Of a DNA stretch of 64,000 nucleotides, positions 51,930-61,227 are shown in pieces; the first letter of the stretch is position 1, and every line of letters starts with the position of its first letter. The stretch lies in assembly GCF_014172405.1 (NCBI RefSeq), contig NZ_WNXC01000008.1:186001-250000 (forward strand). Direction: 5' to 3'. A program made the position numbers and the translations under genes. This DNA is from Pedobacter gandavensis (GTDB lineage: Bacteria; Bacteroidota; Bacteroidia; Sphingobacteriales; Sphingobacteriaceae). A model generated the notes under the pieces. That model was given only the letters and a program-made list of their open reading frames with translations, ran no database searches and had not been told where the DNA came from.

Positions 51930-53825
51930 ATGATGAGATATAAAAGATACTTTTTCCTGTTTTTAATATCTCTTGCTTTTGCTTGTCAGCCGAAGGGGGA
52001 AGGGGAACGAATTATTCCCCTGGATGATTTCTTTAAATCGCAGGACAGGATGACGTATCGGGTGTCCCCGGATGGATTAAATCTTTCTTATTTGAAGTTA
52101 GAGGGACAAAGTTTAAACCTTTACATAGAAGATATTGCTTCCGGAAAAGCGACGAAGATTACGCATCTGGAGGATAAAAATATTGTGTTTTACTTTTGGC
52201 TGAGTAATAACGAACTGATTTATTATAAAGAAGTGGATGCTGCGAAAAGGCGTTCAGATATTTTCATAATTAATAAGGAGGGTGCGAATGAGCGTCAGCT
52301 GAGTAGTAATGAAAAAAGTAGGATGCGTGTGATCGAGGATCAGCTGATTGATGATAAGTACCTGCTGATTTCTTCTAATAAAAGAGATTCTACGGTTTTT
52401 GATGTTTACCGGTTAAATGTGCGGAATGGTGGGATGGAAATGGTGGCAAGAAATCCGGGAAACATTAGCGATTGGCGTACAGATTCTGAGGGTAAGTTAA
52501 GACTTGCGGTAAGTACAGATGGTGCAAATACGACGATGTTGTACCGGGCACAGGAGAGCCAGCCTTTTAAACCGATCATGACCAATAATTTTACGACTGT
52601 ATTCAGGCCTATTGCTTTTAAACACGATCGTCCGAATATTATTTACGCAATTTCTAGTGTAAACAGAGATAAAAGTGCTTTGGTAGAGGTAGATTGTAAT
52701 ACTGGGAAAGAGCTTAAAGTTCTTTTTGGGAATGATTCTCTAAACATTACCGATGCGCAGTATTCCAGAAAAAAGCAGCAGTTATCTTTCGTGATTTATG
52801 AAACCTGGAAAAAGGAAAAGCATTATATGGATGAGTCCATAAAATCCCTTTATGAAGATCTGGATAAACTTTTGCCGAAAACCGAAACTAGAATTCTAGA
52901 CCGTGATCAGGCTGAAAATGTATTCGTTTTACGAACTTTTACCGATCGGAATCCGGGGTCTTATTACCTTTATTTTGCGAACAAGCGTAAACTTAAAAAG
53001 TTAAGCGATTTTAATCCTTCCATTAAACAGGAGGAGATGAGTGAGATGAAACCAGTTAGTTTTCAGTCGAGGGATAACCTTAAAATAAACGGCTACCTGA
53101 CTTTGCCGCTCCATGTGAAACCAGAACACCTACCCGTGGTGGTTCTCCCTCATGATGGCCCGGTAGACCGGAATCTATGGGGATACAATGCAGAAGTTCA
53201 GTTTCTGGTGAACAGGGGTTATGCCGTGTTCCAGGTCAATTATAGAGGCTCTTCCGGTTATGGGAAAGCATTTATGGCCGCTGGATTTAAACAATGGGGT
53301 GGGAAAATTCAGGACGATATCAATGATGGTGTAAAATGGCTAATTGAGAAAAACATTGCGGACCCGAAACGCATTGGCATTTATGGGGCTGGATTTGGGG
53401 GTAACATTGCACTGAACAGTGCCTATCTGAATCCCGGAATGTATGCTTGTGCCGCTTCGAACTCTGGTGTCATCAATCTTTTTGCCTATTTAAAGTCTAT
53501 TCCGCCATTCCTGAAGAACAGCTTACAGATGTATTACGAGATTGTAGGAGATCCGTTAACTGATGCTGATCAGATGCGTAAGGCCTCTCCATTATTTCAG
53601 ACTGATAAGATCAATACCCCTGTATTTATCTCTCAGAACGTAAAAGATCCAAATGCAAATGCTGCTGAGACTTTACAATTTGTGAAAAACCTCAAAAAGA
53701 GAAATGTGAATGTGACTTACCTGGAGAATGAAGGGATTGTATTTCCGACTAAAAATCTGGAAAGCAGGCACCAATTTTATACTGCTCTTGAACAATTTTT
53801 AGAAATCAACCTTAAAAACAGGTAA
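51930..53825 (+). CDS. S9-peptidase-like lipoprotein with lost catalytic residues
   Basis: This 631-residue lipoprotein (signal peptide ending SLAFA, then Cys) has the prolyl-oligopeptidase layout: a beta-propeller (about 35-370) and a C-terminal alpha/beta-hydrolase domain. Family motifs include LPVVVLPHDGP, VFQVNYRGSSGYGKAFM and GIYGAGFGGNIAL. In active S9 enzymes the last motif is GxSxGG; here Gly488 replaces the nucleophile Ser. The acid is kept (Asp573, NVKDPNA), but the His of the usual EGHGF is Ile603 (NEGIVFP). It should therefore be inactive as a peptidase. Its gene lies 11 bp before a histidine kinase gene, so I infer a binding or sensing role at the cell envelope. Confidence 0.88.
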   Translation: MMRYKRYFFLFLISLAFACQPKGEGERIIPLDDFFKSQDRMTYRVSPDGLNLSYLKLEGQSLNLYIEDIASGKATKITHLEDKNIVFYFWLSNNELIYYKEVDAAKRRSDIFIINKEGANERQLSSNEKSRMRVIEDQLIDDKYLLISSNKRDSTVFDVYRLNVRNGGMEMVARNPGNISDWRTDSEGKLRLAVSTDGANTTMLYRAQESQPFKPIMTNNFTTVFRPIAFKHDRPNIIYAISSVNRDKSALVEVDCNTGKELKVLFGNDSLNITDAQYSRKKQQLSFVIYETWKKEKHYMDESIKSLYEDLDKLLPKTETRILDRDQAENVFVLRTFTDRNPGSYYLYFANKRKLKKLSDFNPSIKQEEMSEMKPVSFQSRDNLKINGYLTLPLHVKPEHLPVVVLPHDGPVDRNLWGYNAEVQFLVNRGYAVFQVNYRGSSGYGKAFMAAGFKQWGGKIQDDINDGVKWLIEKNIADPKRIGIYGAGFGGNIALNSAYLNPGMYACAASNSGVINLFAYLKSIPPFLKNSLQMYYEIVGDPLTDADQMRKASPLFQTDKINTPVFISQNVKDPNANAAETLQFVKNLKKRNVNVTYLENEGIVFPTKNLESRHQFYTALEQFLEINLKNR

Positions 53826-53836
53826 ATTCGGATCGC

Positions 53837-55504
53837 ATGATCTCAGAAAAAAAAACAGGTTATCGTAAGAACTTTTCATTAATCCTTACATTCATCGTAC
53901 TGATGTCTGTACTGTTTTCGCTGTCTTTGTATCTCGCTTACAACTTTAGTAAGAAATACATAGAGGGTGAGTTTGTGTCTGAGAAAGTGAATGTCCTGGA
54001 GCAAACAATTAAACCTTATAATGATTTCTTTCAGAAGAAGCTACCCGAAGTTTCTTATTACAATGGCTACCTCGATTCCGCTACTGCGGCTAGCTTTGTA
54101 GACACGGTATTACTGGAATATCCTTTTGTATCCAGGGTCGTTTTTTACGACTCTGAAGTCAAAAACACACCTGTTAGCGATGGATTAAATACTGGGAAAT
54201 TTTCCTTTGGGCCTAAAGATATTTATCAGTTTGGAAGTCTGATTCCATCGGATTCTGTACGACTTTTTTCTAGGGCTAATACCCGTAATTTTATTGTGGG
54301 TGATGATTTTAATGCATTGGCATTGAAGTTGGCTTCTTATATCGAAAGTTTGGATACCAATAAAGTCCCTAGTCAGGACGAACTATTTAGTAACTTTAGT
54401 AATGTTCGTTCCAATAAAATTACCTACTTAAATATCCCAAGAATAGAAGATCTGAAGATGTATAAGCGGATGCTTAGGGCTACACTAAATCCACAACCCG
54501 TATATCAACAGGATATGCTCTCCTTTCACCTGGATCCTTATAAGCTTAAAATCATCAATTCAAGGCCGCTATTGTACCAATACATAAAGATTCAACCCTC
54601 CACTTATGATCCTTTAGATACTTCTGAAACCTACTTGAGCACGGAAATTACCTTGCCAGGTGCTTTTTCAGATTATAAGCTCTACTTCCTTTCTTCAAAA
54701 TCATTTGTAGACCGTGAAATCCTCAGTTATTTTTTACCTATTGCCGCGGCTATATTAGTCTTTTACGGGATTGTGGTGCTGGTTGCCTACCTGATTTACA
54801 GAAATCTGAATATAAACCAGCGCATGTTCAAATTGCAATATGATTTTGTAAACAACCTGACGCATGAGTTTAAAACGCCCGTCAGTGTGATAAAAATAGC
54901 TGGGAATAATATCAAAAGTGCGACTTCGCTGACGGATAGAGAGTTGAAACTCTATGGCAAAATACTGGATGAAGAAGCCGATAAGCTGAATGGCTTAATG
55001 AATAAATTATTGGCTTTCACGCAAATAGAAAATAAGGCAATTCAGCTCAACCGGGATGAGATCTATATTGAGGATTTTATAGAAAGTACGGTAGAGTCGC
55101 ATAAATTGAAGCATCCTGATTTCGACTTTACCTACGAGGTGAGTGGATTTAGCACATTTGTGACCGATCCTGTACTTTTAGGCAGTCTTTTTGATAACCT
55201 TGCAGAGAATGCTTATAAATATTCTCCGCCAGAACGGAAAAAACTACACATCAGTGCCCGTCTGATTAAAGGAAGGGTGGTGTTTAGGTTTACCGATCAT
55301 GGGATAGGCATTCCTTCCTCCGAAATTAATAATATCTTTAAGAAGTTTTTCCGCATTCAGAACCAGTACAACCAGAATGGAAGTGTTGGCTTGGGCTTGG
55401 CTTTCTGTAAGGAACTTGTTAATTTTATGAAGGGTGAGATTACGGTGAAAAGCAGGGTGAATAAAGGAACAGAATTTAAAATTGTACTACCATATAACGA
55501 TTAG
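53837..55504 (+). CDS. Membrane sensor histidine kinase
   Basis: This 555-residue kinase has TM1 (about 13-35), a large periplasmic sensor region (about 36-295) and TM2 (about 298-320). The phosphoacceptor helix is FVNNLTHEFKTP, with His343. The ATP-binding domain has N box DNLAENAYKYSPP, G1 DHGIGIPSSE and G2 GSVGLGLAFCKEL. No HAMP domain is clear between TM2 and His. The periplasmic region resembles no family I can name. It is very likely paired with the regulator 5 bp downstream and co-transcribed with the S9-like lipoprotein gene upstream. Confidence 0.94.
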   Translation: MISEKKTGYRKNFSLILTFIVLMSVLFSLSLYLAYNFSKKYIEGEFVSEKVNVLEQTIKPYNDFFQKKLPEVSYYNGYLDSATAASFVDTVLLEYPFVSRVVFYDSEVKNTPVSDGLNTGKFSFGPKDIYQFGSLIPSDSVRLFSRANTRNFIVGDDFNALALKLASYIESLDTNKVPSQDELFSNFSNVRSNKITYLNIPRIEDLKMYKRMLRATLNPQPVYQQDMLSFHLDPYKLKIINSRPLLYQYIKIQPSTYDPLDTSETYLSTEITLPGAFSDYKLYFLSSKSFVDREILSYFLPIAAAILVFYGIVVLVAYLIYRNLNINQRMFKLQYDFVNNLTHEFKTPVSVIKIAGNNIKSATSLTDRELKLYGKILDEEADKLNGLMNKLLAFTQIENKAIQLNRDEIYIEDFIESTVESHKLKHPDFDFTYEVSGFSTFVTDPVLLGSLFDNLAENAYKYSPPERKKLHISARLIKGRVVFRFTDHGIGIPSSEINNIFKKFFRIQNQYNQNGSVGLGLAFCKELVNFMKGEITVKSRVNKGTEFKIVLPYND

Positions 55505-55509
55505 AAAGT

Positions 55510-56199
55510 ATGTCTAAGGGAATTAAAATATTAATAGTTGAAGATGATGAGAACCTAAGGTTTTTAGTGGTCCACCGTTTAAAAGCAGAAGGATATGAAG
55601 TTCTGGAGGCTGGCGATGGCGAGACTGCAGAAAAGATGATTTTGGCAGAAAAACCAGATATTGTTTTATTAGACTGGATGTTGCCTGGTAAACAAGGATC
55701 TGAGGTTTGTGAAGCAGTTCGTAAACAAGGTTTTGAAAATCTGATCATCATGATGACTGCTAAAGCACAGGATGTAGATAAGATTGATGCCTATAATTTT
55801 GGTGTTTCTGACTATGTCACTAAACCTTTTAATATGGATGTACTGGTTGCTATGTTGGACAATAAAGTGAAATTTTTATTGAACAATGATCGTTCAGAGA
55901 TCCATCGTTTTGGAAATATGGAACATCATCCAAATATTCACACCTTGTTCAGGAATGAAAAGAAAATAGAGCTGACTATTCTAGAAAATAGGATTTTACT
56001 TTATTTCTTAAGAAATCCGAATAAAGTGATCAATCGTGACGAGTTGATGTTGGTGGTTTGGGGTTATAACTCAGATGTCAATACCAGAACATTAGACATG
56101 CATATCGTACGTTTGCGTAAAAAGATCGAACTTAATCCTGATAATCCTCAGCTGTTACAGACGGTAAGAGGAGTAGGGTATCGTTTCAATCCTGCTTAG
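55510..56199 (+). CDS. OmpR-family response regulator
   Basis: This 229-residue cytoplasmic regulator has a receiver domain (about 5-120) with acidic pocket EDDE, phospho-acceptor Asp55 (LLDWMLPG), Thr83-Ala and Lys105 (YVTKPF). A winged-helix DNA-binding domain (about 130-228) follows, with VINRDELMLVVWGYNSD and RTLDMHIVRLRKKIE, then GVGYRFNPA. It probably receives phosphate from the kinase encoded just upstream. The paired inverted repeats at 51758-51790 are possible targets. Its end overlaps the convergent UbiA-like gene by 4 bp. Confidence 0.95.
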   Translation: MSKGIKILIVEDDENLRFLVVHRLKAEGYEVLEAGDGETAEKMILAEKPDIVLLDWMLPGKQGSEVCEAVRKQGFENLIIMMTAKAQDVDKIDAYNFGVSDYVTKPFNMDVLVAMLDNKVKFLLNNDRSEIHRFGNMEHHPNIHTLFRNEKKIELTILENRILLYFLRNPNKVINRDELMLVVWGYNSDVNTRTLDMHIVRLRKKIELNPDNPQLLQTVRGVGYRFNPA

Positions 56200-57077
56200 A
56201 AAAATAGGTGTAGCAGTACCAATAAAAGGTACTGCAATAACATCATCCCGTCTAAATACAGAAAATAATAGTATTCATTTTTCTCCGTATTTGATTTATA
56301 GATTAACCAACCTGTTAACCCGATGGTAACCGTTAGCGAAATTACCTCAAGGTTGACAGTTTGCCGGAATAAGACCAGTAACAGCAGGTATCCTCCAAGT
56401 AGAAATTGACAAAATAGAAAAGCCTTTTTATCTCCTAATAGGGCAGGGATTGTTTTCAGCATCACAATTTTATTCTGAAATAGATCTCTAACATCAAAAG
56501 GAACAGTGATTGCTGCAATAAATAAAAAGCGCATAGCGACTAAGAGTAGCGTCTCACCAGTAGAGATATTGAGCAGATGATTGTGTTCGGTCTCTACAAT
56601 AGGAAGAAGGACACAGCTTATTGACCATATGAAAGCAACCAGGAAGAGCTTAATCAGGGGAATGTTTTTCAAACCTATTTTTTGCCCTCCCAGTGTTAAA
56701 AACGGAAGGTTATAGCTGATGGCCAATGCCCCGGTAAATAACATCAACAATTTCCCTTCAATACTTAAATAAAGCAATCCTAGTGGGATAAGGCAAAGCG
56801 CAGAGATCAGCGTGATGGAAATAATTAACCGATGGTGTGAAAAGATCCAACGGACCCTCATCAATGGAGAATTTGCAGGATCTTTTGGTTTAGACAGCAG
56901 CATGCTGAAATTGTACAGTCCTAAGGTCCCAAAAAAGATAATCGCAAGAATATATTTATCGGGTTGAATTCCGAGTAAATAATAAGTAACCAGGCCTTGG
57001 GCAACTGCACAAATGGCAATAAATAAATTGCTGAACAGCAAAAAATCAAGACTGGATAACAGTACTTTTTTTACCAT
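56196..57077 (-). CDS. UbiA-like membrane protein with degenerate first Asp motif
   Basis: This 293-residue membrane protein with about eight helices resembles the UbiA prenyltransferase superfamily, which transfers prenyl chains using two Asp-rich motifs. The second motif can be placed at AITVPFDVRDLFQNKIVML (DVRD). In the first motif region (GLYNFSMLLSKPKDP) the Asn remains, but the following aspartates of NxxxDxxxD are missing. Catalysis as a normal prenyltransferase is therefore uncertain. It lies 17 bp downstream of the metallophosphoesterase gene on the same strand, so the two are probably in one transcript. Confidence 0.7.
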   Translation of the reverse strand: MVKKVLLSSLDFLLFSNLFIAICAVAQGLVTYYLLGIQPDKYILAIIFFGTLGLYNFSMLLSKPKDPANSPLMRVRWIFSHHRLIISITLISALCLIPLGLLYLSIEGKLLMLFTGALAISYNLPFLTLGGQKIGLKNIPLIKLFLVAFIWSISCVLLPIVETEHNHLLNISTGETLLLVAMRFLFIAAITVPFDVRDLFQNKIVMLKTIPALLGDKKAFLFCQFLLGGYLLLLVLFRQTVNLEVISLTVTIGLTGWLIYKSNTEKNEYYYFLYLDGMMLLQYLLLVLLHLFF

Positions 57078-57094
57078 ATGGGTTGGAAGCTTAG

Positions 57095-58372
57095 CTAGGC
57101 ACGTTTCAACTCAAATATCGTGATTTCTGGTAGAATTCCAACCCTTCCAGGATAGCCAAGGAAGCCATATCCCACATTCACATAGAGTTGCTGTTGCGCT
57201 TCCTGGTATAGACCAGCCCATTCGTTATAGATATATTGCACCGGACTCCACTGAAAATCTTCTGTTCTCACACCAAATTGCATTCCATGGGTATGGCCGC
57301 TGAACATGGCGTCTATCTGCGGATATTTAGGCAATACTTCTGCTCTCCAATGAGAAGGATCGTGCGATAACAGGAGCTTAACAGGGAGGTCGTCTGTATC
57401 TTTTGTGGCCAGATCCATTCTTCCGTATTTCGGAAATCTTCCGGTACCCCAGTTTTCGATGCCCAGAATCCCGATTTCTTCTCCGTTTACTTTGAGGCGT
57501 CGATGTGTATTCATTAACAGGTCCCAGCCCATTCTTTCATGAGTTTTGATCACCTCCTGCAGGTTTTTAGTTTTGATAGCAGAAGGTTCCTTTCCAAAGC
57601 GATACTCACCATAATCGTGGTTACCTAATACAGAGTAAACCCCTAGCGGTGCTTTCACTTTTTTAAAGATATCCTGATAATCTCTCATCTCTGTGGCCAT
57701 GTCATTTACCAAATCTCCGGTAAAAAATACCACATCTGGTTTTTCTGCCATCAGCATTTCCACGCCTCCCAAAACGGCCCTTGGATCGTAAAAACTTCCG
57801 GAGTGGATGTCGGAGATCTGTCCCAATTTCATGCCATCAAATGAAGCAGGAAGGTTTGGGAGCAGCAGTGTGCGACGGATAATCTTATAGTCGTAAGCCC
57901 CTTTAACGATGCCCCAGCTTAAAGAGGTTAAAGGGATGGCTGCTGTAATCAGTCCGGCTTTTACTAGAAAAGAAGAGCGGCTGATGGGCTCAGCGTGTGA
58001 TGGCTGTGTAATGGTTTCTGGAAGTGCCGGGTCAATCAATTGTCCTGTTTTCGGTTTTGTAGGCCTCGACAACTTCATGATAAACCTTCTCAAGTCATCT
58101 ATGACCAAAAATGGAAGTAGGACTAACTTACAGGCAACCGTCAGGAAATAGGCGACTAAAATTACCGATTTAAGGCTTAAAAACAGGTTTGCATAAAAGG
58201 TACTGAAGACACCAATGAGCAGTACAAAGGTATAGCCCCACCAGAGGATGGTAAACAATTTTCGCGTTCCTGGTTTCCATTTTTTGAAAACGCTAAGAAT
58301 GGCACGAAAACAGTAATAATCGAATGCCAACAGTAAGACTGATAAAAATATAAAGACGGGTAATCGGCCCAT
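57095..58372 (-). CDS. Membrane-anchored metallophosphoesterase
   Basis: This 425-residue protein has several N-terminal helices (about 5-20, 40-62, 72-100). An anchor-like helix near 135-155 (SFLVKAGLITAAIPLTS) follows. The calcineurin-like domain has ISDIHSG, FTGDLVND, GNHDYGEY, LSHDPSHW and FSGHTHGMQFG, which supply the two-metal site. The group is close to YkuE-like phosphoesterases, which act on lipids or the envelope. The substrate is unknown. The RxxF stretch in SRSSFLVKAGL resembles a Tat-like sequence, but only one Arg pair element is present. Confidence 0.9.
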   Translation of the reverse strand: MGRLPVFIFLSVLLLAFDYYCFRAILSVFKKWKPGTRKLFTILWWGYTFVLLIGVFSTFYANLFLSLKSVILVAYFLTVACKLVLLPFLVIDDLRRFIMKLSRPTKPKTGQLIDPALPETITQPSHAEPISRSSFLVKAGLITAAIPLTSLSWGIVKGAYDYKIIRRTLLLPNLPASFDGMKLGQISDIHSGSFYDPRAVLGGVEMLMAEKPDVVFFTGDLVNDMATEMRDYQDIFKKVKAPLGVYSVLGNHDYGEYRFGKEPSAIKTKNLQEVIKTHERMGWDLLMNTHRRLKVNGEEIGILGIENWGTGRFPKYGRMDLATKDTDDLPVKLLLSHDPSHWRAEVLPKYPQIDAMFSGHTHGMQFGVRTEDFQWSPVQYIYNEWAGLYQEAQQQLYVNVGYGFLGYPGRVGILPEITIFELKRA

Positions 58373-58414
58373 TAGGTTGTTATAAGGGTTATTTATTGTG
58401 TAATTAAAATTGTT

Positions 58415-59911
58415 TTACCTGAAGTCCATGTCATCTTCTTCCTCATCCGGACTGGTATTAAACAGGCTGTCGAACATATCAGAAAATCCAAATCCACTTA
58501 ACAGGTATTTTTTATTGAGCTGTGAGTATTCCGCTAGCCCGTGCAATGTAAATTCCATCATCAACAAGCTCTGATTAGCGCTCAGTTTCGGATGAAACTG
58601 TTTCACCAATTCGCTTAATCCATCTACCTGCATCAATTCCTTTTTGTACTTAGCGAGGGTCAGCTGATCTGAAATGTCCAGCGTATTTCCTTCCGTAAAC
58701 CATTCTGTGATGCGGAAGTACGGATTAGCAGACTTGCTCTTTTTTGCTTTCTCCGGATCCGGAAAATAGCGGTTGAACAGCGATTTTATGGCTTTACCGA
58801 TTAATGTATGTGCTACTTTTGCCGGACCTTCCAATTCTCCTTCATATACCAGTTCGATTTTTCCGGTAATGGCGGGGGTAATTCCTACTAAATCGGATAG
58901 TCGTACAAAAGTGTTTTTTTCCTTATTGATGAGCATTCTTCGCTCTGCGGTGCTGATCAGGTTTTCATAAGCAGAGATTGTTAATCTGGCGGAGACACCA
59001 GATTTCTGATCGATAAATTCACTTTTTCTGGCTTCAAAAGCGACTTGTTCTACCAGGTCTTTTATCAGTCCGTCTGCTTCTACAGTCTCTTTTTGTTCGA
59101 CGGTTATTTTCGCTTCCTGAGCGGTAATCTCTCTGGAAATGGCAATTGTTTTTGGGTAATGTGTAAGAATCTGACTTTCGATACGGTCTTTTAAAGGCGT
59201 TACAATCGAGCCTCTATTGGTATAATCTTCCGGGTTAGCGGTAAATACAAACTGTACATCTAGCGGCAATCTCAATTTAAATCCCCTGATTTGGATGTCT
59301 TTTTCCTGGAGCATATTGAATAAAGCCACCTGAATTCTGGCTTGTAAATCTGGTAGCTCATTGATTACAAAAATACTGCGGTGTGCCCTTGGAATCAGTC
59401 CGAAGTGAATTACACGTTCATCATTATAGGTCAATTTAAGTGTGGCAGCTTTGATTGGGTCCACATCTCCGATTAAATCGGCAACAGTAACATCCGGGGT
59501 GGCTAGCTTTTCCGTGTAGCGCTCGCTACGGTGTTGCCAGCTGATTGGCGTATCATCTCCGTGTAGGCTCATCTCATGTTTTGCATACCATGAAATCGGA
59601 TTCAGGGGGTCATCAAAAATCTCACTTCCGGCAACATAAGGAATATATTCATCCAATAGGTTCACCATCAGGCGGGCAATTCTTGTCTTTGCCTGGCCTC
59701 TTAAACCTAACAATAGGATATTATGTCTGGAAAGGATGGCCGTTTGAAGCTCGGGAATAACCGTTTCATCATAGCCTAAAATCCCTTCGAATCCTGCCTC
59801 ATTGCTTTGCAGCTGGCTGATTAGGTTTTTGCGAAGTTCGTCTTTTACGGCAAGCGACTTATAATTTGAGGCCTTTAATTGGCCAAGGGTTTTTATCGTG
59901 ATGTGATCCAT
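58415..59911 (-). CDS. MoxR-type AAA+ ATPase (ChlI-like)
   Basis: From ATG 59911 this is a 498-residue cytoplasmic ATPase. Walker A is the variant LLGLRGQAKTRIARL, Walker B region FVINELPDL, sensor-1-like FVFTANPEDYTNRG, and an arginine-finger region SIVTPLKDRIES. Large C-terminal helical parts follow. It pairs with the VWA gene 25 bp upstream, the typical MoxR/VWA co-chaperone arrangement also seen in Mg-chelatase I/D and RavA/ViaA. The in-frame ATG at 59977 would overlap the VWA gene by 41 bp and adds residues with no family match, so I prefer 59911. Confidence 0.88.
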   Translation of the reverse strand: MDHITIKTLGQLKASNYKSLAVKDELRKNLISQLQSNEAGFEGILGYDETVIPELQTAILSRHNILLLGLRGQAKTRIARLMVNLLDEYIPYVAGSEIFDDPLNPISWYAKHEMSLHGDDTPISWQHRSERYTEKLATPDVTVADLIGDVDPIKAATLKLTYNDERVIHFGLIPRAHRSIFVINELPDLQARIQVALFNMLQEKDIQIRGFKLRLPLDVQFVFTANPEDYTNRGSIVTPLKDRIESQILTHYPKTIAISREITAQEAKITVEQKETVEADGLIKDLVEQVAFEARKSEFIDQKSGVSARLTISAYENLISTAERRMLINKEKNTFVRLSDLVGITPAITGKIELVYEGELEGPAKVAHTLIGKAIKSLFNRYFPDPEKAKKSKSANPYFRITEWFTEGNTLDISDQLTLAKYKKELMQVDGLSELVKQFHPKLSANQSLLMMEFTLHGLAEYSQLNKKYLLSGFGFSDMFDSLFNTSPDEEEDDMDFR

Positions 59912-59936
59912 GTGATGTCTTCGTGTTGAGGAGGTG

Positions 59937-61034
59937 CTATCGAACTGTTTTTCTTCTGTTTTTAATATAATCTTCAAAGATGTATTCCCCTAATCCGTTG
60001 AGGGAACTGTAAAATGCCCTTCCGCCATTAATTTGGGTAAATTCCCTGACAAACTGTTGTAAGTAGGGGTCTTGGGCAATCATAAAAGTGGTAATTGGAA
60101 TATTTAGTCTTTTACATTGGGCAGCCATATTTAAGGTCTTATTAACCACTTTTCTGTCCAACCCCATACTGTTTTTATAATAAGTGCCATTTTCCTTCAG
60201 ACAGGTAGGTTTCCCATCGGTGATCATGAAAATCTGCTTGTTATGCGTTTTACGGCGTCTTAGAAGATCTGCTGCAAGTTCCAGTCCGGCGAAAGTATTG
60301 GTGTGATATGGGCCTACTTGTAAATAAGGCAGGTCTTTGATGGTGATCGGCCAGGCATCATTCCCAAAAACGACAATGTCTAAAGTGTCCTTTGGATACC
60401 TGGTTCTGATGAGTTCTGCCAGCGCCATGGCTACTTTTTTTGCGGGAGTGATCCGGTCCTCTCCATAAAGTATCATGGAATGTGAAATATCAATCATGAG
60501 CACGGTAGAGGTCAGGGTTTTGAAATCCTTTTCTTCAACTTCCAGATCGCGCTCTGTCAAGGTGAAATTACCGATTCCATGGTTGATTTGTGCATTGTGG
60601 ATCGAGGCGGTCATGTCGATTTGATCGAGGCTATCTCCAAAAGTATATTCCCTTCTATCGGCATTTTTCTCTTCGCCAATTCCGGAGATATTGGTGTTAT
60701 GGTTTCCTCTACCTGCTTTTTTTAGCTTGCCAAAAATCTCTTCCAAGGCCGACTGGCGGATGGTTTGCTCCGTTTTGGCGGTAATACGCATATCACCATT
60801 TACTGGATTTTCCTTTATATATCCCTTTTCTTTAAGGTCATCAATAAAGTTTCCCATCCCATAATCGTTATTGGTAAACTTATATTTTTTGTCCAGTTCA
60901 TTCATCCATGCCAATGTTTCTCCAGCATCGCCGGCTGTATAATTGAGCAGCTGGGTGAAGAGCTTCAGCATTTCATCGAAACCACCTTTCGGTAAGTCAT
61001 CTGGCTGGAAATTAGAAAAATGGAAACCTCTCAT
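59937..61034 (-). CDS. VWA-domain protein, partner of the MoxR ATPase
   Basis: This 365-residue protein has an N-terminal helical region and a C-terminal von Willebrand A domain starting near 175. The MIDAS is intact: DISHSM (DxSxS), a Thr in HTNTFAGLELA, and FMITDGKPTC with the Asp. It probably coordinates a divalent metal and recruits a target to the ATPase encoded downstream. Neither gene shows a signal peptide, so both act in the cytoplasm. The target complex is not evident from neighbours. Confidence 0.9.
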   Translation of the reverse strand: MRGFHFSNFQPDDLPKGGFDEMLKLFTQLLNYTAGDAGETLAWMNELDKKYKFTNNDYGMGNFIDDLKEKGYIKENPVNGDMRITAKTEQTIRQSALEEIFGKLKKAGRGNHNTNISGIGEEKNADRREYTFGDSLDQIDMTASIHNAQINHGIGNFTLTERDLEVEEKDFKTLTSTVLMIDISHSMILYGEDRITPAKKVAMALAELIRTRYPKDTLDIVVFGNDAWPITIKDLPYLQVGPYHTNTFAGLELAADLLRRRKTHNKQIFMITDGKPTCLKENGTYYKNSMGLDRKVVNKTLNMAAQCKRLNIPITTFMIAQDPYLQQFVREFTQINGGRAFYSSLNGLGEYIFEDYIKNRRKTVR

Positions 61035-61158
61035 ATATTCGTTATAAACGGAATATCGAAGGTAAAAGTTTGAAAAGGGAGTAATGTTATCCAGTTGTAA
61101 AAATACCTTGTCGGAAAAATGGGGCTTAAGGTGTAGCTTTTGCTACTGGTCTTAGGAG

Positions 61159-61224
61159 TTTAAATTCAGGGAACCACATCAGCAATGCCCTGAATTTAAA
61201 AGAATATAAAAGATTTTATCTTTT
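61159..61224 (-). terminator. Two hairpins after the cupin-like gene
   Basis: AAAAGAT/ATCTTTT with a 3-nt loop lies 4 bp after the stop codon. TTTAAATTCAGGG/CCCTGAATTTAAA (13 bp arms, 16-nt loop) follows. They probably end transcription from the cupin-like gene before the VWA gene, although neither has a strong T-tract. Confidence 0.5.
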
Positions 61225-61227
61225 TAA

